Below the pieces are notes generated by a model. The model made no database searches. It saw only the letters and a program-made list of their open reading frames with translations, and had not been told where the DNA came from. This document shows positions 1-10,000 of a stretch of DNA of 64,000 nt, in pieces. The stretch comes from Hirudo medicinalis (taxonomy: Eukaryota > Annelida > Clitellata > Hirudinida > Hirudinidae), in contig MPNW01000253.1 of the NCBI GenBank assembly GCA_011800805.1, positions 52,707 through 116,706 on the forward strand, read 5' to 3'. Made by a program: the position numbers and the translations under genes. The number at the start of each line of letters is the position of its first letter. Position 1 is the first letter of the stretch.

Positions 1-721
1 TTGTTGCTTCTTGTGTGGTGAATGATTGTTAGTGTGTACAGGTGAGCAGTGACTAGCAGTGCATTTCATTTTGCATTGTCATTTTAATAGTTTAATATTA
101 CTTCTTACTGTTTTTGTGTTACCTGTTGCACTGTTTATTATCCTGTGCTTTGTCTGTTAAAGTAGTTTTAATGATTATTGATGAAAATAGCTTTCAATTT
201 GTTGATAGTTTTACTGATTACTTGAAAACTGAATTCTATTGCACTTTAAACTTAATTAACCTCTCAACTTATGACAGTGACATCTGTGATATTAAATAAT
301 ACGATTATTGCAGTACTAATAATAGTCATCAAGATTTACATTTTGTTCTGCATCCTTCAAAGAATCACAAATAGCCTCCAGTGATTGTTTATGATAATGA
401 TGCATTTGTTACTGAGACCTCCCATTGTTTGCTTTTTGTTATTTCTTTGTCATTTTGATTAAGGCTTTTGGAGTTAAAGGAAATGCAATTACTTTTGTTG
501 CACTATTGTTTGTCTGGAAGATTTATGCCAATGTGATTTCTGTTTGATGTGGTTGATGGTATGCTGTTTTTGTCTCAAATGAGTTCAAGAACTGGGTCAG
601 AAGTTTATTAGAGGAATGTTAAGTGCTTGTATCACAAAGTCATCTAAGAGAACTTCAGATGACCCTGAATTCATTATTTTTATTTTTTTGATGTTACACA
701 TTCATTTATTTCTCTTTTCAG
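1..721. other. non-coding, probably RRM2 intron
   Basis: AT-rich sequence that ends in a good splice acceptor (a T-rich tract followed by tttcag) just before the RRM2 terminal exon. I see no exon here that continues the RRM2 protein. Because the exon at 722 opens in phase 0 and is clearly internal to a longer protein, this stretch is best read as the last RRM2 intron, whose donor lies beyond the window edge. Short open frames near 114-299 have no recognisable domain. Confidence 0.5.
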
Positions 722-874
722 ATTTGGAAATCAGAGAATCCATTTGATTTCATGGATAATATATCACTGGAGGGAAAAACAAACTTTTTTGAGAAGAGGG
801 TGGCAGAGTACCAGCGAATGGGTGTCAAGTCTTCTGTGAACAATTATGAATTTGACTTGAATGCAGATTTCTAA
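722..874 (+). CDS. RRM2: ribonucleotide reductase small subunit (R2), C-terminal exon, partial
   Basis: Final coding exon of the class I ribonucleotide reductase small subunit, which makes dNTPs with the large subunit through a di-iron/tyrosyl radical. The 50 residues read [19 protein letters not shown], then the block ending in [13 protein letters not shown], and end in NLNADF before TAA. This matches the highly conserved R2 C terminus: [20 protein letters not shown], and the terminal acidic/aromatic tail (DADF in vertebrates) that docks into the R1 subunit. The exon starts right after tttcag in phase 0. The iron ligands and radical tyrosine lie upstream, outside the window. The tail NADF instead of DADF is a mild variation. 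Identification is firm; only the 3' end is visible. Confidence 0.93.
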   Translation: MWKSENPFDFMDNISLEGKTNFFEKRVAEYQRMGVKSSVNNYEFDLNADF

Positions 875-1608
875 TTGGCTACCCGACTGATTGTTTTCAT
901 GTTGTCTTTGTCGAATATTTAATATTCTTCTTTTAGTAGACATGTTTAATAATGGTTTTAGGAAAGCATTGACAGTCCTAATTTCTTTAATGCTAGTGTA
1001 TGTCCACCCAAAACAAATTTTTCTGACTGGAAATTTCTATTTTCTATTGCATGTTTTATGGTTTCTTGGTAGGTAATAATCAGCACTTTGAAAGTGACTG
1101 TAACTTTTCTGAAAAGTGTTTGCATTCGTCAATGCTCGAGGACACTTGAGAGTATTTGGATTTTTGGTGGAAACCCTGAGGCATGAATAGCGAGGTTCGA
1201 GCGCAGAGCCGAGAACTTTTTCGAGTGCGTTGACTTTGTCGAATTGACGTAGGGGATGACGCAGTGTCCTGTTCCGCTGTTCCAACTGGGATTCTACCAA
1301 ATTGCGCTGTTTCTTAGAAGTCCTCACTATTTTGTCAATAATTCGCTATTTCCGATTGTTTTCTGTTCGCGTTTTACTATTTTTGGTTGAGATGCCTTAG
1401 AAATAAATAAAGGCAGTGTTTTGCGTTGTCAAGTTCGGGACAAGAATTTCAGAAATAGAAATTGAGCGCTTGAAGTTCACCACTTTTATTATTTATTTGA
1501 CGGAAGAGTTTGCAGTGCCGATCATCGTTTCGTTAAGCGGCGTTCTGGTATTTGGGGATTTGGTTAGGGATAGCCAGTTGAGAAAATCCAATGATAAAAA
1601 ACCTAGAC
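875..1608. other. intergenic, no gene seen
   Basis: RRM2 3' region and spacer. It contains AATAAA-like words near 1400 that could serve as a poly(A) signal. Positions 1130-1340 are somewhat more GC-rich than their surroundings. Open frames on both strands here start at non-ATG codons and show no domain, so I do not call a gene. Confidence 0.4.
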
Positions 1609-2288
1609 CAGGGGTGGGCAAACTACGGCCCGTCAGAGTATTTTATGCGGCCCGTATGCATGTACATATTGCGATCTTATGTCGATGTTGATTTTCTTTG
1701 TTTAGAGTTTTCGCTAAATTTTTAGATTTTACACACCTAAAAAACTTTGCTGCCAAGCTTTTGTCCCAAATATATTTGGGTCCACATACATTTGTGAGCA
1801 AGCGTTTTCTTGTGTGAAAATAAACAAGTCTAAGAAGAGATCGATGTTGACTGACTGCAATTTAAATGCAATCGTGCGAATCACAGCCAGTAAACTGGTT
1901 CCACAGTTGAAGAACATTATCCAAAATTGTGAACAGTTACATACTTCTCATTAATTACAATAGTACTCTGTTGTCAACTTGTATGTAAATTAAGTTCCTT
2001 CGTCTTCATAATTATTACGACAGGTAACAATAAACTTTTGTTGAAATAACTATGAATAGTTATCTTATTACCAAATTAGCAACTGGTTTAGTTCGTATTT
2101 TAAAATGTAATGTGCATGTGTAATAGAGTGTGAATGTGAAATAAAATGACAAATGCATGGTTATTATCACTAATTCATATTTTCATACGTTGTAAATTGT
2201 AATTGAAGTAGACAAAATATATATGTGGCCTCCGATAACAATCAAGTTTTCAATGTGGCCCTCTGTAGAAAAAGTTAGCCCACCCCTG
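1609..2288 (+). mobile_element. decayed hAT-superfamily DNA transposon
   Basis: The element is bounded by imperfect terminal inverted repeats: CAGGGGTGGGCAAACT at 1609 and, at the right end, AGTTAGCCCACCCCTG ending at 2288. An internal frame (about 1783-1953, stop TAA) encodes the C-terminal dimerisation region of a hAT transposase: FGSTYICEQAFSCVKINKSK followed by KRSMLTDCNLNAIVRI, comparable to the hATC motif in GTF2IRD2/SPIN-like hAT proteins. The rest of the transposase is absent, so this is an internally deleted, non-autonomous copy. I could not see a convincing 8-bp target-site duplication (acctagac versus gtttttat), which suggests age. Superfamily is well supported by both ends and the protein fragment. 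Confidence 0.78.
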
Positions 2289-2690
2289 GTTTTTATTATG
2301 CAATTTCTTTACATCTTCAAGGTTACTTCACAATTTAAAAATTTTTAATTGCATTTTTACACCATGATACCAGAAATGTTTTTGTCCCGCTAGGGGATTT
2401 GTAAACAACCTGTTAGCCTTAAATAGCCTTAATAGCGCGATATTTACTTTTACTCATCTTTAGCTTAAGGCTTCCTTACCACTTTGGATTTTTATGTGTG
2501 ATCTGTAAGAGAGTTAATTAGGCTGCGATCGTCATCCTGATAAAATTGTAGCGGTTGCAATAAACTTTTGAAAATTTCGGATAAATACGTTATTGTAATG
2601 GTACAAAAGCCGCCCGAAATAAAAACTGGACATTACAGTTAAAGTCATACGTGAAGCTGTTTTCAAAAAAATGTCCCGTTGATAACGGAT
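2289..2690. other. 5' region of the ICAP1-like gene
   Basis: Short spacer between the hAT element and the ICAP1-like start codon. An in-frame TGA at 2652-2654, with no in-frame ATG between it and 2691, bounds the coding region at its 5' end. No core promoter element is obvious. Confidence 0.35.
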
Positions 2691-3224
2691 ATGGCTAACA
2701 TTGATGAAATTGAATCTAGTACCTTGCCTATGTTTTACTTGGGCAAACTGTCTGGAGTAAACCTGCAAAGTGGGGAACGAGATAGGGATGTCCAACTGAT
2801 AGATCACATTGAAGAAGCTCAACTAGATAATCGCCTGCCAATCTTCCCTAAACAGTCTGACTTAATCCATTTCAGCGTTTCAACTCGTGGTTTTAAAGTC
2901 ACAGAGGTTTCAACTGGTAATGTGACACATAGGTATCCACTGCACTCAATTGCTCAGGTGTAAATTCAATTTGGTCAAATTTATCAAGAAGTAAACAACT
3001 TTTATTTTTATTTGATTTTTAAATTTATGTTTTGAAATCAGATTGTGTTTTACAATGAGGCCAACGAGCAGAACAACCTGGTTTTCAAGATCGGTCGAGA
3101 AGGGGAGAGTTCTTTTGACTGCTTAGTATTTCAATGCCAGGATGAAGAGGTTGCTGTGAGAGTTTGTGAAACATTTAAATCTCTCTTTGACATGTTCTTG
3201 AATATCAGGGAATCAAATGACTGA
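2691..3224 (+). CDS. ITGB1BP1: ICAP1-like PTB-domain protein (integrin beta-1-binding protein 1)
   Basis: Two exons, 2691-2957 and 3042-3224, joined in phase 0 across an 84-bp GT-AG intron; 149 aa. The protein is essentially one phosphotyrosine-binding (PTB/PID) fold. Family-typical blocks are FYLGKLSGVNLQSGE near residue 15, then QLIDHIEEAQLDNRLP, FSVSTRGFKV, and the C-terminal helix VRVCETFKSLFDMFL. These follow the order seen in ICAP1, which binds the NPxY motif of the beta-1 integrin tail and KRIT1 and controls integrin activation. Vertebrate ICAP1 is about 200 aa with a Ser/Thr-rich N-terminal tail; that tail is nearly absent here. The ATG at 2691 is chosen because an in-frame stop lies at 2652 with no ATG between. 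Other PTB proteins (NUMB, CCM2) fit less well. Confidence 0.82.
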
Positions 3225-4447
3225 GGTTGATTTTATGGCACCATTAAAAGTCAGACAAAAAAAGACATTTGGATCTTAATGCCTAACCCTTCAAGTTTAA
3301 TTCTTATTGATTGGTGATAATTAGATGTTTAGATTAATTAGAAGTCCAACTCTAAACCTCATCATTGAATTCCTTATAACTTTGAGGATAAATATTTGAA
3401 GGATGTAAATAATAACAGGATGAATAAATTTAATTCTGTTTGAATATGTGACTGGCAAAGCTGGTCTAAAAGAGCTAGTTTTGGATAAAAATTTAGCTAA
3501 TTTTAAATTCAAAATTATTTAATCATGAGATTCATCATAATTTAGAGTTATGAATTTTTCTGATGGTGAAATGGAACCCAATGCAAGGAGCTAGCTATTT
3601 TCAACATTTTTTCTGCCTCATGGTGTTTCGGAATAATTTTATTTAGTTAGAAAAGCAGTCTTTCCAGGAGGATGAGAGTCAGAGCGATATTTCATTGCTT
3701 TAATTATTATCAGACTTCATTTATCCATCAGATTCAACAACCATTCTTTTGCTTACTATTAATGCACATTTCTTATTTGGCGCTTCTGACGCTATGCAAA
3801 TGGCGCATTATAAATTAACTATTATTATTATTGCCCTGAAATAAAAATGAAATCAGCATTTAAGAAAGCAAGAAGAACTAATAAAGTAACTTTATTAAAA
3901 ATCATTTAAAAACTCTTGAAAATGTCACCAAACATGGAATGGTAGACTGGATCAATATGAGAACAATCAACTAAAGAAATGTGACTATGATCAAATGACT
4001 TGGAAACATTCAGACCGCAACAAACGAATACTGTTGGAACCTAAGTGGCACGATTGACTTTCGTCCTGCATAATTCTCAGTTTATTCAAATGTCAAAAAG
4101 AAAAATTTAAAATTAGCTGAATGTTGCAATTTAACAAGGAATGTTAGGAATAAAAATAAGAATTACAAAAGTAAACGAACGGCACAACAAGGTATGTAAA
4201 ATCAAACAAAACATTTGAATTTTAATGTCATTAAATTAAACAAAAATGTCATGATACTGGCAACTGATTGAGCTCCCCAATTTACCTAAAAATGATAGAA
4301 ATGGTTGTTGACTGGCAGCAAAATGATAATTCTGGAAGACATCTGAGAATTAATAGAAAGCATCCTACTTTTCAATGAAAACATGAAAACTTATAATAAC
4401 TCAAAATTGTTAATCAATCAATAAATTTAATTTGGAACTCAAGACTT
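3225..4447. other. intergenic between convergent ICAP1-like and ONECUT-like genes
   Basis: AT-rich convergent 3' spacer. Apart from a SINE tail near 3755-3835 I see no coding homology on either strand. I searched the minus strand for a homeodomain helix-3 motif (WFxN or FFMNAR) belonging to the neighbouring ONECUT gene and did not find one. Confidence 0.4.
3755..3835 (+). repeat. 3' tail fragment of the tRNA-derived SINE
   Basis: The words GGCGCTTCTGACGCTATGC and GGCGCATTATAAATTAAC match the tail of the full SINE copies at 36757-36906 and 59731-59926 (consensus-like AGCGCCTCTGAAGCTATGC, then GGTGCTATATAAATAAAC). The tRNA-like head with A and B boxes is missing, as expected for a 5'-truncated SINE insertion. 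A run of ATT triplets follows the tail. Confidence 0.6.
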
Positions 4448-6096
4448 TCATAGGCCATCAGTATTCAAAAGTGGAGTAGAAATGCCATTCATTCTCATAA
4501 AAAAGTGGGGTCCGGAGAAAGATCTTGGAATGTTTTCTAAATTCATAAGTTTCCTAAGGAACAAAGCAACACGATAAATAATTTCTTTCGAGTGAGGATG
4601 GAAGTTGTTGAGATGAAAATTCATTGACTTCATTTCTTTGCTGTTGTGGTTGACACTGTTTGGCTTGACTTGCATGATTTTGGAGAGGCTTTAATAAATA
4701 TTTGCTTGGTTGATTTTAAGTGTGACATAAACAATTATAATAATAATTAAAAATACATTATTGCAGGTATGATGAAATAAAGTGCTAAAATGATGTCTAA
4801 ATGATAACTGTCTGCATAACAAATAATAATATGATGTAATATATACAAAAAAAATGATATAATAATAAAAATAATAATAATAAAAATATGATATAATATA
4901 AAATATATATTTTAAAAAATGTTAGAAAAGCATCAGTTGTTTCTGATCAACTTTATAATTTTGGATAAAGTTGTTCAAATGTCAGAAACAACTAATGGTA
5001 ACTTGGAATTTATCACCTAAATGGAAAAAACTAAAAAGCAAAGTATTTCCATCAACAACATAAACTTTGTGCATTATTTTGTCCAGACCCAAAATTAGAA
5101 AATAGAAGCAAAACCAACATTAACCCTTACAAGATTTAACAGACTAACTCATTCTGTTCACAAAACCTATGGCAAAAATGCATTTTCTGATTATTGATAC
5201 CTCCCTCAACCAGAAATTATTAAAGCTAATATCTTATAAATAATATTATTTATGACTCTGCAACAACAAAGTTTTGTTAAATATAACAAAACACAAAATT
5301 CTTCCATACACAATATGGACAGCCTCTCTGAGTCTGATTCTTGGAGCCACTTCAGCATCCTTCCAAAAGTTTCCCGTCCTGACTTCATCTTTGCCCAGGG
5401 CTTTGGATTCCTCAGGAGATCACTGAGGGTTCCTTGGCTTCGACCGAGAATTTTTTGAGCGAACAAAACTTGTGATATATTGAGACGTTTCAGCTCATTG
5501 GTGACCTAGAAGTTAAGATTATGGTATGTGCCACATCATCGTATTTTCCATGGTAATTGCTAATAGTCAAACTATTTAAACTTGGGTAGTTATATTTGAA
5601 TCTGATGAATCAATGCATTAGCTTTTACCCTTTCAGCTACATCCCTGGTATCCAACTCTAGATCCGACCAATCAACAACTTTATCTGAATGAGATGGCGA
5701 TGGGCAAGTTTCAGTGGATTGCAAGCATTGATTGTCGACCTGCTTGAGTCCTGATCCATTTAAACGTTTGTTATCAACATCTACGAGAGCAAAATTATTC
5801 TTGCAATCGAGAAGAGAGAGGATTAAAATGGAAGAATGATGATCGGATGAATTGACATCATCGCAATCCGGTGGAACGGGAGTCAAAGGCGGGATGTACT
5901 CCAAGCTGTTGCAATCGTGATAACCGCCGTCACTACTGTCGCAAGAAATCCGATACAAAGCATCACTCTCGAACTCGGCCAATGGTTCCAAGGGGGTGAG
6001 TTCTGCATAAGTCACCCCTAGGTCGGAACATCCATCATAATCTAATGATTCATCCTCAGAAACGTCCATTTCATCCTCCCCTTCAATTAAGCTCAT
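4448..6096 (-). CDS. ONECUT/HNF6-type CUT-domain transcription factor with doubtful homeodomain
   Basis: Minus-strand gene. Exon 1 is 6096-5629 (ATG at 6096) and exon 2 is 5505-5310; AGG joins GTC in phase 0. The N-terminal half is acidic and contains TYAELTPLEPLAEFESD, resembling the conserved TLTPLQPLPPIS segment of ONECUT proteins. The junction creates DVAERVTNELKRLNIS, and exon 2 carries a textbook CUT domain: GRSQGTLSDLLRNPKPW, then KSGRETFGRMLKWLQES. CUT domains bind DNA together with a following homeodomain. The only phase-compatible downstream exon I can propose is 4668-4448. It shares spacing with the ONECUT homeodomain (KP, then HSKEI, then FFM) but lacks the helix-3 NARRR core. With it the protein is about 294 aa. 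The CUT domain is certain; the last exon is speculative. Confidence 0.72.
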
Positions 6097-7007
6097 CTTC
6101 TCATCATCACAACCCTCACCGATCCAACCTTTTTGTTATGAAACACACACACTCCGACACAAATATACTTGCGACCACTTGCCAAATTCAAGATGCGTTT
6201 TAATAAAACATCAATTTTTGCGAATTTTGTCGGTAAATGTGTGGCTTATTTTATTATTTAATAATTTAATTGATCATTCAATTCCATTGCAATGACTCTG
6301 CGAAAATGGTTAAAAATGTATTCATTGGTCTGTAAAGTGCAAACTGAGAATCTATCTAAAGGCTTGGGTTTCAGTTAAAAAATAAAATACATTATTTAAA
6401 TTGCGAATTGCGAATTTCCGCTGATTGGTGAGTTGATGGATCAATAAGCGCAGTTTTAAAACATTACAATAATGAAAGAAACATTGTGAAAACACTGTGT
6501 AAGCAATAACCAATTCCAAAAGAATTGCAGATGCTAATAATCACGGTCGGAAGGAAAAGGGCATTCTTAATGAATTGAATGGTTCATAAGGTTTAGAAGA
6601 TGTAGGTATCTGATAAACACATTTCCAGATTTAAATTTCTCGTCAACATTGTCGATAAAATAATATACGAACATTTATCATCTCATTCTTGCTATTTATA
6701 CGAGCCTTTCACTTTTAGTACAATTTTCAGGTTGAACACGCATATGCATTTAAATGTTCGGGGAACATCATTATAATAACTAGATCAATCAATAGTCAGA
6801 TCTACAATAAATGATTTTTTAAGGCATTTGGAAACATGAAAGAATGTTACATTCCTAGGCTTTCAGGTCGTCACCATTGCCAATGAGTATCAATCGATTC
6901 CGCACAATTTGGATAAAAGCCAACAAGAATCTAATAAGAACTCGAAAATCTCCCTTTCTCAATCTTTGCAAATAATTCATTTATTTCACATTAATTTAAC
7001 TATTAAC
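6097..7007. other. intergenic between divergent ONECUT-like and adhesion GPCR genes
   Basis: About 0.9 kb between two divergently transcribed starts, so it should hold both promoters. The sequence is AT-rich and without coding homology. No TATA box, initiator or palindromic factor site stands out clearly enough to annotate. Confidence 0.4.
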
Positions 7008-10000
7008 ATGATTTTTATTCTAATACTTTCGACGTTATGCACGACAGGCAAGTTTATAAATTTGAGACTGTTTAGGCTAACATCCTCATTAATAGAGTCG
7101 AGGTATTAATTTTACTTTATTTTTATACACGTTGTATTCCTTTGGAACACAGAAAAGGACACAATTTAAACAATTTGGACAATTTGTTATAATGTTTTTT
7201 TTAGTTAGAATTTTCATTGCGCGTCTTACGAACCCAGTTTAATATAATAATTTAATATGTCATACATCTTATAACTTGAAAGTTGGCTTTCATTAAATTT
7301 GTAGTGATCATTTAAAAGTCGAATCCTTTTGCATTCCCGTGTTAATAATATTTTACACTTGTTATTTAACATTGCTTTATGTGAAGATAGTCATTTGGAA
7401 TAATGTGTATGTTTTGCAGTTGATCAAGAGGTCATTTTTAGCAACTCATCCTACTTTTTCCGCATATTCCAAGGTGCTTCCGTGAATTCCTGGGTTGGAA
7501 GAGTGACTGCTTGCACCTCAAAGCAACAATGCTCCACATCATCCTCATCTGGATTCACGTACTTCTTGATAAATGACCTGCAATCGAACTTCAAAATAGA
7601 CCGTAATCAAGGCATAATAACCACTTTTACCGAGATAAATAATTGGATTGGAACTGTTTACAATTTAGTTGCCATAGTAACCAGTGGAGGAGTGACCTAC
7701 TCAGCACCGGTGCTGGTGGAGGTATCGCAACAAAATAAGTTTTCTCCTCAATTCATCACAGGTTTGGAAGCTGTTGGAATCACAGATATTAAGGAACAGA
7801 ATTTCAAAAATCGCTTTATAATCAGACTACATGCTTTCGACAATGACTCTTTAATCTATGGTTCGAGTAATTATAACGCCATCATCGAATTTCGAATGAT
7901 TTGGATTAATTACACCATGACAAACGGAAAAGTGCAAACACTAGAAGACAAAAGTCAATGGTTTGTAATTAATTCTAGCAGTGGAGAAATATTTGTTAAT
8001 CATGTTTCCATGGACCCCAATTCCTTCTTCAATGTTACAATTCAAGCCTTCAATCCTTCATGTTCACCCCCAATGACTTCCACCATCAGCATCAGATTCG
8101 ATGTCACCTCCTGTGAAGGTCAGCAGCAAAATATTATGATATGTACAATAAATTTGTCCGATTAATCTTTTTATAATTTATTCTTTCAATAATTTGTCCG
8201 AAAAAATGATTTACAGCTCCGAAAGACGTTGTGGTGTTAAACGTTACATTCAATAGCGCAATAATATGTTGGTTGAATGTGACCAACCAGCCTCGAAGAG
8301 TCAAATACAACATTCTTTATCTCTCCCTCAATTTCACATCAAACACCGCACTGAAATGGCTGGTAAAAGAAGTTTTGCAGCAAGGAAAAATTCTGAGCGA
8401 TGACATAATTAGCCAATATTTTGCTGTCGTCACTGACGTGGTGTGCGAAAGATTAACGTCGTTATATGACAATACGCTTTATGCATTACACGTAGCAGTT
8501 TCATATTCCAACATTTCAAGTCATGCTTGTCCACTTTCCGAAGAAAAAACATTTTCAACCAAAAACTTTGGTAATTTAACTTTTATTTTGTAATTAATTA
8601 AGTTGTAAAATGTAAGAGTGTTTGATTACAATTTGTTAGTTTTGTTAAAATTCGATAATAACAATAACTTCATTAACAGCTTGTTCCAGTTATCCATGTT
8701 ATAACGGGGGTTCTTGTTATGTCTCCGACGATACGTTTATCTGCCAATGTTCTGAGAGTTATTTTGGAACTCAGTGTCAAATAATTGATTCTTGTGTTTC
8801 AGTTCTTCCCTGTGAAAACCAAGGAACATGTTTGACCAACAGAAGCACGAATAACTTTAATAATATTAAAAAATCAATAACCTTTAGTGACTATACCTGT
8901 ATTTGCCCGATTCCTTACGTTGGAAAAAATTGCTCCTACATGGATCCCTGTCTCAAGCCAAACATGTGCTTAAATGGAGCAACATGCATTTCCTACAGAA
9001 CTCCTGGAAATGCTATCGAGGCCTCGTTCTTTTGTTCATGCAGGACGGGATTTTATGGGGAATTGTGTCAGATTTATGACCCGTGTTTATCCAGTCCCTG
9101 CTTCAATGGTGGTCTATGCAATTCTATTTCAAAGGCGGCACCGTCGAATATGTCTTACATTTGTAAATGCCCTTTTGGTTTCAGTGGAGATAAGTGTGAA
9201 CTTTTCTCTGCATGTTTGTCGAATCCTTGCTTAAATAACGGAACTTGCCAAAATAGTGAAACCACCTACAGCTGTGGATGTCAGTTTGGGTATCAAAGGA
9301 AGAATTGTGAATGGTACAATCCCTGTCTTAATGACAACTTGTTGATTTGTGGCAATGGTGGAACGTGTTTAAACGAAGAAAATGGAAAATTTCAATGTCT
9401 ATGTAGACCAGGTAGCTATAAATGACAAATTATAATTTCAACAATTTACATCTGAAATATTTAACTAGGTCATGCTTTACAACTTTTAAATAATTATATT
9501 TCACATTTTGTTAAATTAGGGTTTTTTGGTTCCCAGTGCCGTCAACTAGATTCCTGTTCTTTACTAAAACCATGTGTTAACGGAGTTTGCAATCCGTTGG
9601 GAGACGGAATTTTCAATTGTTTGTGCACTCCAGGATGGTTTGGTGAGGACTGTAGTAGCTATAATTCCTGCTTTAACAATCCCTGTGCTAACGGGGCTAA
9701 CTGTCAAAACCTAGGGAATATGAAATTCATTTGTTTATGCAAAGATGGATATTATGGAGATAGGTGCCAAATAGTTGATCCCTGCAGAAGCAGCCCTTGT
9801 GCTAACAATGGCACTTGTCAGAGTCTCATGAACTCCAACTCGAATGCCTCTTTAATTCTCAAAAGTTTCAATTACACTTGTCAGTGTGAAAGCGGATATT
9901 TTGGATATAACTGCCAGTATTTCAACGTTTGCTTGCTGACGCCTTGCTCAAATGAGGGAAGGTGTCTAACTAACATCATAGATACCTCAACAAGCTCAGT

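Noticed and set aside
1037..1327. Minus-strand 96-codon frame in the RRM2 3' region
   Set aside because: Starts at a non-ATG codon or lacks context, has no domain and lies in unremarkable spacer.
5206..5309. Open frame continuing past the CUT domain (CMEEFCVLLYLTKLCC)
   Set aside because: It runs through a good donor (T|gtatgg) into AT-rich intron; the residues have no similarity to the ONECUT linker.
4448..6096. CUX or SATB instead of ONECUT
   Set aside because: Single CUT domain with GTLSDLLRNPKPW plus KSGRETF and the upstream LTPLEPL segment fit ONECUT; CUX has three different CUT repeats and SATB lacks this signature.
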